The notes beneath the pieces were generated by a model. The model did not search any database. It was not told the origin of the DNA and worked only from the letters and a program-made list of their open reading frames with translations. The translations under genes were made by a program, and so were the position numbers. 64,000 nt of DNA from Pseudomonas sp. Irchel 3E20 (GTDB lineage Bacteria; Pseudomonadota; Gammaproteobacteria; Pseudomonadales; Pseudomonadaceae), in the NCBI RefSeq assembly GCF_900187645.1, contig NZ_FYEE01000007.1:1-64000 (forward strand), given 5' to 3'. Position 1 is the first letter of the stretch, and every line of letters starts with the position of its first letter. Positions 17,346 through 26,428 of the stretch are shown here, piece after piece.

Positions 17346-18380
17346 ATGAATATCCTGATCGTTGGACCCAGTTGGGTCGGTGACATGGTGATGGCGCAGA
17401 CACTGTTCCAGTGCCTCAAGCAACGTCACCCGCAGTGCGAAATCGACGTGCTGGCCCCCGAGTGGAGCCGGCCGATCCTGGAACGCATGCCCGAAGTTCG
17501 CCAGGCCCTGAGTTTCCCCCTCGGCCACGGCGCCCTGGAGCTGGCGACGCGTCGGCGCATCGGCAAAACCCTGGCGGGCCAATACGACCAGGCGATCCTG
17601 CTGCCCAATTCGCTGAAATCGGCGTTGGTGCCGTTCTTCGCCGGCATCCCCCAGCGCACCGGTTGGCGTGGCGAGTTCCGCTACGGCCTACTCAACGACG
17701 TGCGCCGCCTCGACAAAGAACGCTACCCGCTGATGATCGAGCGCTTCATGGCCCTGGCCTACGCGCCGGGCGCCGAGTTGCCTACGCCTTACCCGCGCCC
17801 GGCCCTGCAAATCGACCCGCTGACCCGCGATGCAGCCCTGGCCAAGTTCGGCCTGAGCCTGGATCGCCCGGTGCTGGCCCTGTGCCCGGGCGCTGAGTTC
17901 GGCGAGTCCAAGCGCTGGCCGTCGGAGCACTACGCCAAGGTCGCGGAGCTGAAAATCCGCGAAGGCTGGCAGGTCTGGCTATTTGGCTCGAAAAACGACC
18001 ACAGCGTCGGCGAAGACATCCGCAACCGCCTGATCCCGGGGCTGCGCGAGGAGGCGATGAACCTCAGTGGCGGCACCTCGCTGGCCGAAGCCATCGACCT
18101 GCTGTCCTGCGCGGACGCGGTGGTGTCCAACGATTCCGGGCTGATGCACGTGGCGGCCGCGCTGAACCGCCCATTGGTGGCGGTGTACGGTTCGACCTCG
18201 CCGGGGTTCACCCCGCCGCTGGCCGACCAGGTGGAAATCGTACGCCTGGGCCTCGATTGCAGCCCCTGTTTTGACCGCACCTGCCGTTTCGGCCATTACA
18301 ACTGCCTGCGCCAATTGATGCCGCAACCGGTGGTGGACGCCTTGCAGCGCTTGCACAGCGCCCCGGTCGAGGTCCGTTAA
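17346..18380 (+). CDS. waaF: ADP-heptose:LPS heptosyltransferase II
   Basis: 344 residues. The GT9 family start MNILIVGPSWVGDMVMAQ supports ATG 17346 over longer upstream frames. The conserved ADP-heptose motif is seen as LSCADAVVSNDSGLMHVAAA (about 258-277), followed by the C-terminal cysteine-rich end. It adds the second heptose of the LPS inner core on the cytoplasmic face of the inner membrane. First gene of a tightly packed inner-core operon; waaC begins one base after its stop. Confidence 0.95.
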   Translation: MNILIVGPSWVGDMVMAQTLFQCLKQRHPQCEIDVLAPEWSRPILERMPEVRQALSFPLGHGALELATRRRIGKTLAGQYDQAILLPNSLKSALVPFFAGIPQRTGWRGEFRYGLLNDVRRLDKERYPLMIERFMALAYAPGAELPTPYPRPALQIDPLTRDAALAKFGLSLDRPVLALCPGAEFGESKRWPSEHYAKVAELKIREGWQVWLFGSKNDHSVGEDIRNRLIPGLREEAMNLSGGTSLAEAIDLLSCADAVVSNDSGLMHVAAALNRPLVAVYGSTSPGFTPPLADQVEIVRLGLDCSPCFDRTCRFGHYNCLRQLMPQPVVDALQRLHSAPVEVR

Positions 18381-18381
18381 G

Positions 18382-19443
18382 TTGCGGGTATTGCTCATCA
18401 AGACCTCGTCCCTGGGCGACGTCATCCACACCTTGCCCGCCCTGACGGACGCCGCCCGTGCCATCCCCGGCATCACCTTCGATTGGGTGGTGGAAGAAGG
18501 CTTCGCCGAGATCCCCACTTGGCACCCGGCCGTGGGCAAGGTGTTGCCCGTGGCGATCCGCCGCTGGCGGCAGAACCTCTGGCAAACCTTCAAAAGTGGC
18601 GAATGGCGGCGCTTCAAGCAAAGCGTGCGCGCCAACAAATACGACCTAGTGATCGACGCCCAGGGCCTGCTCAAAAGTGCCTGGCTGACCCGCTATGTTC
18701 GCGCCCCGGTGGCCGGTTTCGATCGCCAGTCGGCCCGCGAGCCGTTGGCGGCGCGCTTCTATTCCCGGCGCTTGGCGGTGGCCCGTGGGCAGCATGCGGT
18801 TGAACGCCTGCGCCAGTTGTTCGCCGTGGCCCTGGGCTACGACTTGCCCAAGGGCTTGGGCGACTACGGTTTGAGCATCGAGAAACTGGTGGAGCTGCCG
18901 CGTCGCCAGCCGTTCGTGCTGTTCTTGCACGGCACCACCTGGGACACCAAGCACTGGCCCGAAGCCTATTGGCGCGAGTTGGCCGAACGCGTGGGCCACC
19001 ATGGCTTGGAAGTGAAGCTGCCGTGGGGTAACCCGGCGGAAAAGGCCCGGGCCGAGCGCATCGCCAGCGGTTTTCCCCATGCCCAGGTGCTGCCCAAATT
19101 GAACCTGGCCGGTGTGGCCAAAGTGTTGGCCGCCGCCCAGGCGTGCGTGGCGGTGGATACCGGGTTAGGCCACTTGGCCGCGGCGCTGGACGTGCCGACC
19201 ATCTCCCTGTTCGGCCCCACCAACGTCGGCCTGACTGGCGCCTACGGCAAGAGCCAGGTGCACCTGGCCAGCGATTTTCCCTGCGCGCCGTGCCTGCAAA
19301 AAAAATGCACTTATCAACCGACTGCGCGGGACCAGCAGCGGTTCGATCTCAAGCGCGAGTGGCCGCTGTGCTTCACTCGCGTCAATCCCGAGCGTGTTGC
19401 TAGCCGTTTAAGCACGTTGTTACTGGCTGAGGAATTGCGCTGA
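18382..19443 (+). CDS. waaC: LPS heptosyltransferase I
   Basis: 353 residues starting with TTG at 18382 (MRVLLIKTSSLGDVIHTLP), one base after the waaF stop. The SSLGDVIH motif with its catalytic Asp, and ACVAVDTGLGHLAAALDVP near residues 252-270, mark the GT9 heptosyltransferase I. It adds the first heptose to Kdo2-lipid A. The unusual start codon together with tight packing suggests expression through coupling. The stop overlaps the waaG start (TGATG). Confidence 0.95.
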   Translation: MRVLLIKTSSLGDVIHTLPALTDAARAIPGITFDWVVEEGFAEIPTWHPAVGKVLPVAIRRWRQNLWQTFKSGEWRRFKQSVRANKYDLVIDAQGLLKSAWLTRYVRAPVAGFDRQSAREPLAARFYSRRLAVARGQHAVERLRQLFAVALGYDLPKGLGDYGLSIEKLVELPRRQPFVLFLHGTTWDTKHWPEAYWRELAERVGHHGLEVKLPWGNPAEKARAERIASGFPHAQVLPKLNLAGVAKVLAAAQACVAVDTGLGHLAAALDVPTISLFGPTNVGLTGAYGKSQVHLASDFPCAPCLQKKCTYQPTARDQQRFDLKREWPLCFTRVNPERVASRLSTLLLAEELR

Positions 19444-20567
19444 TGCAACTGGCTTTCGTCCTTTATAAATACTTCCCGTTTGGCGGTTTGCAGCGCGACT
19501 TCATGCGCATCGCCCTGGAGTGCCAGCAGCGCGGGCACCAAATCCGCGTTTACACCCTGATCTGGGAAGGCGATATCCCGCCCGGTTTCGAGGTGCTGGT
19601 GGCGCCGGTCAAGGCGTTCTTCAATCACAGGCGCAACGAAAAACTCACCGAATGGATGCAGGCCGACCTGGCCCGCCGCCCGGTGGACCGCTTGATCGGC
19701 TTCAACAAAATGCCCGGCCTGGACGTCTACTACGCCGCCGACGGCTGCTTTGAAGACAAGGCGCAAACCCTGCGCAACCCGCTGTACCGCCGCTGGGGCC
19801 GCTACCGGCACTTTGCCGAGTACGAGCGGGCGGTGTTCGGCAAAGACGCGAAAACCCAGGTGCTGATGATCTCCGAGGTGCAACAGCCGTTGTTCATCAA
19901 GCACTACGACACGCCGCTGGAGCGCTTCCACCTGCTGCCCCCGGGCATCGCCCAGGACCGCCGCGCACCGGCCAATGCCGACGAAATCCGTGCGCAGTTC
20001 CGCTGTGAGTTCAACTTGGGCGACAGCGACCTGCTGCTGGTGCAGATCGGCTCCGGGTTCAAGACCAAGGGCGTGGACCGCAGCCTCAAGGCCCTGGCGG
20101 CGCTGCCGGCGGAACTGAAAAAACGCACGCGGCTGTTTGTAATCGGCCAGGACGACCCCAAGGTATTCCAATTGCAAAGTGCCACATTGGGCTTGGGCGA
20201 CCAGGTGCAGTTCCTCAAGGGGCGCAGCGACATCCCGCGCTTCTTGCTGGGCGCCGACCTGTTGATCCACCCGGCGTACAACGAAAACACCGGCACCGTG
20301 TTGCTCGAAGCCGTGGTGGCGGGGTTGCCGGTGTTGGTCAGCGCGGTGTGCGGTTATGCCCACTACATCCGCGAGGCGGACGCGGGCCTGGTGCTGGACG
20401 AACCTTTCGACCAAGCCCAATTGGCGCAGTACCTGGCCACCATGTTGGCCGACGATGCGGCCCGTAAGGCCTGGAGCCTCAACGGCCTGGCCTTCGCCGA
20501 CACGGCCGACCTCTACAGCATGCCGCAGCACGCGGCAGATGTGATTTTGGCGGAGCAAGCGCAATGA
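19443..20567 (+). CDS. waaG: LPS core glycosyltransferase WaaG (GT4)
   Basis: 374 residues with the GT4 fold. FPFGGLQRDFMRIA lies near residues 11-24, and the EX7E-type sugar-nucleotide motif is visible near ENTGTVLLEAVVAG (about 282-295). It transfers the first outer-core hexose to HepII; in P. aeruginosa the linked sugar is galactosamine. It overlaps waaC by 1 bp and waaP by 4 bp. The assignment is helped by its position between waaC and waaP. Confidence 0.93.
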   Translation: MQLAFVLYKYFPFGGLQRDFMRIALECQQRGHQIRVYTLIWEGDIPPGFEVLVAPVKAFFNHRRNEKLTEWMQADLARRPVDRLIGFNKMPGLDVYYAADGCFEDKAQTLRNPLYRRWGRYRHFAEYERAVFGKDAKTQVLMISEVQQPLFIKHYDTPLERFHLLPPGIAQDRRAPANADEIRAQFRCEFNLGDSDLLLVQIGSGFKTKGVDRSLKALAALPAELKKRTRLFVIGQDDPKVFQLQSATLGLGDQVQFLKGRSDIPRFLLGADLLIHPAYNENTGTVLLEAVVAGLPVLVSAVCGYAHYIREADAGLVLDEPFDQAQLAQYLATMLADDAARKAWSLNGLAFADTADLYSMPQHAADVILAEQAQ

Positions 20568-21370
20568 AACTGATTCTCGCCGAACCGTTCAAGCGCCTTT
20601 GGGCCGGGCGCGATGCGTTCACCGAAGTCGAAGCCTTGAGCGGCCAGGTTTACCGCGAACTGGAGGCCCGCCGCACCCTGCGCACCGAGGTCGAAGGGCG
20701 CGGCTATTTCGTGAAAATCCACCGCGGCATCGGTTGGGGCGAAATCTTCAAAAACCTGCTCACCGCCAAGCTGCCGGTACTCGGTGCCGGCCAGGAATGG
20801 CGGGCGCTGGAACGCTTGCATCAGGCCGGCGTGCCGACCATGACCGCCGTGGCCTATGGCGAGCGGGGCAGCAACCCGGCGGACCAGCATTCGTTCATCG
20901 TGACCGAAGAACTGGCGCCGACCATCAGCCTCGAAGACTTCAGCCTCGACTGGCGCGCCCACCCGCCGGCGCCGCGCCTCAAGCGTGCGCTGATCGACGA
21001 AGTGGCGCGCATGACCGGCATGATGCACCGCGCCGGGGTCAACCACCGCGACTGCTACATCTGCCACTTCCTGCTGCACACCGACAAACCGGTGCGCGCC
21101 GACGACCTCAAACTGTCGGTCATCGACCTGCACCGCGCCCAGACCCGCCCGGCCATTACCAAGCGCTGGCGCAACAAGGACCTGGCCGCGCTGTACTTCT
21201 CGGCGCTGGACATCGGCCTGACCCCGCGTGACAAACTGCGCTTTCTCAAGGGCTATTTCCTGCTGCCGTTGCGCCAGATCCTGCGCGACGAAGCGCCCTT
21301 GCTGTCGCGCCTGGAGGGCCGGGCCAAGAAACTCTACGAGCGCAAGCAGCGTTACGGAGATGCGCTCTGA
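20564..21370 (+). CDS. waaP: LPS core heptose I kinase
   Basis: 268 residues. A kinase-fold protein with the conserved lysine in GYFVKIH (K51), the catalytic loop NHRDCYICHFLLH with D163, and the metal-binding VIDLHR (about 188-193). WaaP phosphorylates HepI at O-4 in the inner core, needed for outer-membrane stability; in P. aeruginosa the gene is essential. It overlaps waaG by 4 bp (ATGA) and shares one base with the next gene. Confidence 0.95.
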   Translation: MKLILAEPFKRLWAGRDAFTEVEALSGQVYRELEARRTLRTEVEGRGYFVKIHRGIGWGEIFKNLLTAKLPVLGAGQEWRALERLHQAGVPTMTAVAYGERGSNPADQHSFIVTEELAPTISLEDFSLDWRAHPPAPRLKRALIDEVARMTGMMHRAGVNHRDCYICHFLLHTDKPVRADDLKLSVIDLHRAQTRPAITKRWRNKDLAALYFSALDIGLTPRDKLRFLKGYFLLPLRQILRDEAPLLSRLEGRAKKLYERKQRYGDAL

Positions 21371-22104
21371 TGGCGGGTTGGAACCTGGAGCCGGCCTACC
21401 GTCACCTGGACCAGGACTTCGGCAGCCTGGACGCCGTATTTGCCCTCAAGGGCGAACGCCTGACCCACGACCCCTTGTCGGAAGTGATCCGCGTCGAACG
21501 TGGCGGCATTCACTACTACGTCAAGCGCTACAGGGGCGCCGGCAAGGGCCTGCGCCGTTACCTGGGCAAGCCGCGGGTCAAGGCCGAATGGCAGAACCTC
21601 AAGCGCTTCGCCAAGTGGGGCATCCCCACCGCCGACGTCATTGCCTGGGGCCTGGAACGCAAAGGCCTGGCCTATGATCGCGGGGCGATGATTACCCGCG
21701 AGCTGCCGCACACCGAAGACCTGTCGGCCCTGGCCAAGCGCCAGGACCCGCGCCTCAAGGACCGGGCCTGGGTCGATGGCCTGAGCCGGCAACTGGCGCT
21801 CTACACTCGGGCGATGCACGAGCATTGCTTTACTCACAACGACCTGAAGTGGCGCAACCTGTTGATCGATAAAGAGGATCGCCTCTATCTGATCGACTGC
21901 CCCAACGGTGATTTCTGGCGCGGCTTCTGGCTCAAATACCGTATTACCAAGGACTTGGCGTGCCTGGACAAAGTGGCCAAATATCATCTTTCGGCCACCC
22001 AGCGCCTGCGCTTTTACCTGCAATACACCCAACGCTTGCGCCTCAATGCGGCGGATAAGCAGCGGGTGCGGCACGTGGTGAGATTTTTCGAGGGGCGCGA
22101 ATGA
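21370..22104 (+). CDS. InaA/WaaP-family LPS core kinase
   Basis: 244 residues. Kinase fold with lysine in IHYYVKRYRG (K52), catalytic loop THNDLKWRNLLID (D158) and metal-binding LIDCPNGDF. It lies directly after waaP and should be one of the additional core kinases (the Wap kinases of P. aeruginosa), probably acting on the second heptose or another core position. Which of the P. aeruginosa names applies could not be decided from the sequence. It shares one base with waaP and overlaps the next gene by 4 bp. Confidence 0.85.
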   Translation: MAGWNLEPAYRHLDQDFGSLDAVFALKGERLTHDPLSEVIRVERGGIHYYVKRYRGAGKGLRRYLGKPRVKAEWQNLKRFAKWGIPTADVIAWGLERKGLAYDRGAMITRELPHTEDLSALAKRQDPRLKDRAWVDGLSRQLALYTRAMHEHCFTHNDLKWRNLLIDKEDRLYLIDCPNGDFWRGFWLKYRITKDLACLDKVAKYHLSATQRLRFYLQYTQRLRLNAADKQRVRHVVRFFEGRE

Positions 22105-22856
22105 TGGACTTTATGTCGGCGCAGGATCGCGCCTTGCTGGAACGTCATGGCCTGGGCACTTTCGACGCGCTCTGGGCCAAAGAGCTTGAGGCGGTGGACG
22201 AGCCCAACAGTAGCCGTGGCGGCTGGAGCAGCGTGTATCGCCTGGACCTGGAAGGGCAGGGCTTCTACCTCAAGCGCCAGAGCAACTACCTGACCCGCAC
22301 CTTGCATCGCCCGTTTGGCGAGCCGAGCTTCGCCCGGGAGTTTCGCAATATCAGCCGTTACCAGCGCCTGGGCATCCCCGCGTTGGAGGCGGCGTTTTTC
22401 GGCGAGCGCAAAGTGCCCGGCGAAACCCGTGCGCTGCTGCTGACCCGGGCCCTGGACGGCTGGGACGACCTCGATTCGCTGTTGCAGCGCTGGGCCGAGC
22501 TGAGCGCTGTACAGCACCGGGCAATTTTGCAGGCCTGTGGCGTGCTGGCCCGCCAACTGCACGGCTTGCGCCAGATCCACGGCTGCTTCTACCCCAAGCA
22601 CATCTTTTTGCAGGCCAGTGGCGACGGTTACCAGGCCCAGTTGATCGACTTGGAGAAAACCCGGCCCCTGCTGTTTGGCGTGCGCGACCGGGTCAAGGAC
22701 CTTGAGCCCTTGCTGCGCCGCACGGCGCGAGTATGGAATGCGGCGGATGTACGCATATTGCTGGCGGCCTACCTGGACCAGCCCACCGATAGCACCCTGG
22801 TGGACGCCTGGCTCGTACGCCTGGGCGCACGCAGTAGCCATAAGGAGGCCCGTTGA
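22101..22856 (+). CDS. InaA-family LPS kinase-like protein with altered catalytic loop
   Basis: 251 residues. The kinase fold is recognisable by FYLKRQSNY (lysine 58) and LIDLEKTRP (about 178), but the catalytic loop reads IHGCFYPKHIFLQ, with Cys (C162) where WaaP has the catalytic Asp. The YPKHIF stretch is regular in this subgroup as I recall it, so this may be a family feature rather than a mutation. The protein may use another base or may be a pseudokinase that supports its neighbours. It overlaps the preceding gene by 4 bp and the next by one base. Confidence 0.8.
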   Translation: MMDFMSAQDRALLERHGLGTFDALWAKELEAVDEPNSSRGGWSSVYRLDLEGQGFYLKRQSNYLTRTLHRPFGEPSFAREFRNISRYQRLGIPALEAAFFGERKVPGETRALLLTRALDGWDDLDSLLQRWAELSAVQHRAILQACGVLARQLHGLRQIHGCFYPKHIFLQASGDGYQAQLIDLEKTRPLLFGVRDRVKDLEPLLRRTARVWNAADVRILLAAYLDQPTDSTLVDAWLVRLGARSSHKEAR

Positions 22857-24289
22857 TGGGTTTGTCCGAACTCAAAAATGCCGGTCGCACGCCCGCGCTA
22901 CCCATCAGCCTGACCCTGGCCGACGCCGCGGGGCCTGCTGATTTGCAGTTGCTCAGCCTGTTGCGGGTATTGCCGGGCCAGCGTTATGTGGGGGCCGGGG
23001 TCTGGCGCGGGCGGGCGGTGCTGGCCAAGTTGCTGGTGGGCAGCAAGGCTGCGCGGCATTTTCAGCGTGAACTGGCAGGTGTGCGTTTGCTCGCCGAACA
23101 AGGCCTGACCACGCCGCTGCTGTTGGCCGATGGCTTGCAGGAAGGCGCGGGCGGCTGGCTGCTGTTCGAGTACCTGGAAGGCGCGCAGAGCCTGGGCGAG
23201 GCCTGGCAAGCGGTGCAAGCCCTGCCGGTGCTGGCCGACGAGCAAGTCGCGGTGCTGGGCGAAGCCCTGGCCGCCATCGGCCAGTTGCACGCCAAAGGCC
23301 TGTGGCAGGAAGACCTGCACCTGGATAACCTGCTGCGCCACGGCGGTGAGCTGTATTTGATCGACGGTGCGGGGATCTGCGCCGAACAGGCCGGTAAACC
23401 CCTGTCGCGGGACAAGGTGCTGGAAAACCTCGGGGTGTTTTTCGCCCAGTTGCCCAAGGCCCTGGAGCCCTTCACCGAAGAGCTGCTGGTGCATTACCTG
23501 CTCAGCAACGGCGAGCACGCCTTGCCCCTCGAAGCCCTGCAAAAGCAGGTCGATCGCGTGCGGGCCTGGCGCCTGCGCGATTGGCTGAAAAAGGTTGGCC
23601 GCGAATGCACCCTGTTCGCCGTGCAGCGTGGTGCGTTTATGTTGCGCGCCATCCGCCGCGAAGAAGAAGCGGCCATGTTGCCGGTGCTGGAGCAGGCCGA
23701 CGCCTTGCTCGACCAGGGCCACCTGTATAAAACCGGCGGCGCGGCCAGCGTGGGCCGGGTGGACGTGGCGGGGCGCACCCTGCTTATCAAGCGCTACAAC
23801 ATCAAGGGCTTTGCCCACTGGCTCAAGCGCTTCTGGCGCCCGAGCCGCGCCTGGCACTCCTGGCGTGAAGGCAATCGCCTGGTGTTCCTGGGGATCGCCA
23901 CGCCCAAGCCACTGGCCTTGCTGGAAAAACGCTTTCTGTGGCTACGCCGTAGCGCTTACCTGGTGACCGAGTACCTGCCGGGCCCGGACATTCTCGAGCG
24001 CTTTGCCCCCTACGTGGCCAGCGGTGCCGCGCCCGAGCGTGAGTTGCAGGCGTTGGATCAACTGTTCGCCGAATTGATCCGCGAGCGCATCAGCCACGGC
24101 GATTTCAAGGGCCACAACCTGTTCTGGCACGAGGACCGCTGGGCGCTGATCGACTTGGATTCGATGTGCCAGCACTCATCCGCCAGCAGCTTCGCCCCGG
24201 CCTACGCCCGCGACCGCGCGCGGTTCATGCGTAACTGGGCGCCGGACAGCGCCCTGTACCGGGTGATCGACCAGCGCTTACCTCGGTAA
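22856..24289 (+). CDS. Two-domain LPS core kinase (tandem kinase fusion)
   Basis: 477 residues from ATG 22856, chosen for the strong AAGGAGG at 22842-22848; a TTG at 22853 is the alternative. Two kinase-fold halves follow one another. The first has lysine in GRAVLAKLLVG (K58), the loop WQEDLHLDNLL (D153) and LIDGAG. The second has LLIKRYNIKG, ISHGDFKGHNLFW (D416) and LIDLDSM. Both halves keep catalytic and metal residues. It closes the operon that starts with waaF. It is likely another inner-core sugar kinase; the exact phosphate position is unknown. Confidence 0.82.
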   Translation: MGLSELKNAGRTPALPISLTLADAAGPADLQLLSLLRVLPGQRYVGAGVWRGRAVLAKLLVGSKAARHFQRELAGVRLLAEQGLTTPLLLADGLQEGAGGWLLFEYLEGAQSLGEAWQAVQALPVLADEQVAVLGEALAAIGQLHAKGLWQEDLHLDNLLRHGGELYLIDGAGICAEQAGKPLSRDKVLENLGVFFAQLPKALEPFTEELLVHYLLSNGEHALPLEALQKQVDRVRAWRLRDWLKKVGRECTLFAVQRGAFMLRAIRREEEAAMLPVLEQADALLDQGHLYKTGGAASVGRVDVAGRTLLIKRYNIKGFAHWLKRFWRPSRAWHSWREGNRLVFLGIATPKPLALLEKRFLWLRRSAYLVTEYLPGPDILERFAPYVASGAAPERELQALDQLFAELIRERISHGDFKGHNLFWHEDRWALIDLDSMCQHSSASSFAPAYARDRARFMRNWAPDSALYRVIDQRLPR

Positions 24290-24325
24290 GCCCTGGTTCC
24301 GGCACAAGCCTGTTCCCGCGTCACG

Positions 24326-26428
24326 TCAAAAGTTGTACTCAGCCCCCGCCCCCGCATACCACGAGCGCCCCGGCGCGGCTTCGTAGTAGCGGTGGTTGCC
24401 GTCGCCGACGATCACCGAGCCCACGTACTGGCGATCCAGCAGGTTGTCCAGGCGTAGGGTCTGGTGGAAGGTCCAGTGCTGGGCCTTCTGCTCGAAGCGG
24501 GCGCGCCAGTTGAACACGCTGTAGGCCGGGGCCGCGCGCTGCTGGTTGGTGTCTTCGACGTAGACCTTGCTGCGGTACAGGCCTTCGACGGCGGTGCTGA
24601 CCCAGTCCCGGGGTTTCCAGTTCAGCTCGGCGAAGAGGGTGGTTTGGGGCACGCCGGGCAGGTAGTTGCCTTTGTCGACTGGGTTTTTAGTCTTTCCGCT
24701 TACGCTGACAAAGTCGCTGTCATAGGTGGCCTGCAAGCGGGTGTAGGCCAGGCTGGTGCTCCAGTGCTCGCTGAGTTGGCTTTCCAGGCCCAGCTCGAAG
24801 CCGCGGCGCAGGGTGCGGCCGGCGTTTTGATAGCTGGTGCGGCCAGCGTCGGAGCCAGCCACCACCAACTCATCCTCGGTGGTGATCTGGAACACGGCGG
24901 CGTTGATCCGCGTGTCCTGGCCGACCTTGGCTTTCAGGCCGATTTCGTACTGGGTACTTTGCGAGGGCTTGAGGCCGAAGTTGAAGCCTTCGTCGCCGCC
25001 GGGGGCGTAGGCCAGTTCGGCCTGGGTCGGGGTCTCGAAGCCTTTGCCGGCGCTGACGTAGCCGTGCAGGTTCTCGGTGAAGGCGTACAGGGCGCTCATG
25101 GACGGTGTGGTTTTCTGGTAGCGCTTGTTGCCGCTGGCGTCGCCGTTGCTGAGGAACTTGTCGTCAACATCCATTTCCATGGTGCTGTGGCGCAGGCCGG
25201 CTTGCAGGGTCCAGCGGCCCAGGGCCCAGTTGGCCTGGATATAGGGGTCGAGGCTGCGGGCGGTGTCCACTTCGTCGCGACGCTCCTCGCCCTTGACCCC
25301 CAACTGGCTGCCTTTGTAATTCTGGTAGCCGTGGCGGTCGTCCTGGCTCTGGTCGAAGTCCAGGCCGCCGATCAGCGTCAGCTCGCCGGCCACGCCCTCA
25401 ACCGGTTGCAGCCAGCGCACGCCGGCACCGTAGAAGGTGCGGTCGAACTGCACCACGCCGCCGCCGCCGCGTTCGTTGGCGGGCGTGCCCTTGGGAATCG
25501 ACAGGTACTGAATCACGCTGCGCTGCCCGGTGTAGGCGTTGACCTGCAAGGTCGCGTCGCCGATATAGCGTTCGTAGTTCATGCCCAGTTGCTGGTGGTC
25601 GATGCTTTTGCGGGTGTTGTAGTTCAGGGCGTTCGGCGTCACCGAGCGCGGGTCGGCCTTGTACCCCGCCCAGGTCTGGCCCAGCGGGTCCTGGGTGCCG
25701 TTCTGTTCCAGGCTGCTGTAGATCAGCGCCATCTTGCTGTCATCGTCGGGCTTGAAGTTGAGCTTGGCGAAGGTCTGGTCGCGGCGTGCGCTGCTGTGGT
25801 CGCGGTAGCCGTCGGTGTCCAGGCTGGAGGCATCGAGGACAAAGCCTGCGCCCTCCACCGCGCCTTCGGCGCTGAGGTGGTTGCGGTTCAGGCCATCGCT
25901 GCCGAACAGGGTTTCGGCGCCGATGCGCGGCGGGCCTCCGCCCTCGCGGGAGAACATCTGGATCACTCCGCCGGCGTTGCTGCCGTACAGGCTGGCGGCC
26001 GGGCCGCGCAGCACTTCGATGCGCTCGGCGGTGTCGAGGTTGAACGTGGCAGCCTGGCCCTGGCCGTCCGGGGTGCTGGCGGGGATGCCGTCGGCGATCA
26101 GCTTGATGCCGCGCACACCGAAGGCCGAGCGGGCGCCGAAGCCGCGGGAGGAAATCTGCAAGTCCTGTGCATAGTTCTGGCGGTTCTGCACCACCAACCC
26201 CGGCACGCGTGACAGTGCTTCGGAGGCGTTGATGCCCAGTTGGCCGTCGCTGATCTGCTCGCGGCTGATGGCGTCCACGGAGTAGGGCAGGTCAAAGCTG
26301 GAGCTGATACTGCGCGAGCCGCTGACCACGCTGGGGTCGAGCTCCAGGGCGGGGCTTTGGGCATGGCTGGTGCCGATAAAGCCCCACAGCGTGAGGAGGA
26401 CGAAAGGGGCGCGGGCAACTGTTTTCAT
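24326..26428 (-). CDS. TonB-dependent outer-membrane receptor
   Basis: 700 residues from MKTVARAP at 26428; a signal peptide ends near TSHAQ. A plug domain follows (about 35-150: SVDAISREQI, ALSRVPGLVV, RIEVLRGPAASLYGSNAGGV) and then a large 22-strand barrel ending in an aromatic residue (AGAEYNF), as outer-membrane proteins do. The ligand cannot be told: siderophores, copper and others are possible. No clear Fur box was found upstream. It stands convergent with the kinase operon and divergent from the carbamoyltransferase gene, and it interrupts the LPS cluster, so it may be an insertion. Confidence 0.88.
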   Translation of the reverse strand: MKTVARAPFVLLTLWGFIGTSHAQSPALELDPSVVSGSRSISSSFDLPYSVDAISREQISDGQLGINASEALSRVPGLVVQNRQNYAQDLQISSRGFGARSAFGVRGIKLIADGIPASTPDGQGQAATFNLDTAERIEVLRGPAASLYGSNAGGVIQMFSREGGGPPRIGAETLFGSDGLNRNHLSAEGAVEGAGFVLDASSLDTDGYRDHSSARRDQTFAKLNFKPDDDSKMALIYSSLEQNGTQDPLGQTWAGYKADPRSVTPNALNYNTRKSIDHQQLGMNYERYIGDATLQVNAYTGQRSVIQYLSIPKGTPANERGGGGVVQFDRTFYGAGVRWLQPVEGVAGELTLIGGLDFDQSQDDRHGYQNYKGSQLGVKGEERRDEVDTARSLDPYIQANWALGRWTLQAGLRHSTMEMDVDDKFLSNGDASGNKRYQKTTPSMSALYAFTENLHGYVSAGKGFETPTQAELAYAPGGDEGFNFGLKPSQSTQYEIGLKAKVGQDTRINAAVFQITTEDELVVAGSDAGRTSYQNAGRTLRRGFELGLESQLSEHWSTSLAYTRLQATYDSDFVSVSGKTKNPVDKGNYLPGVPQTTLFAELNWKPRDWVSTAVEGLYRSKVYVEDTNQQRAAPAYSVFNWRARFEQKAQHWTFHQTLRLDNLLDRQYVGSVIVGDGNHRYYEAAPGRSWYAGAGAEYNF

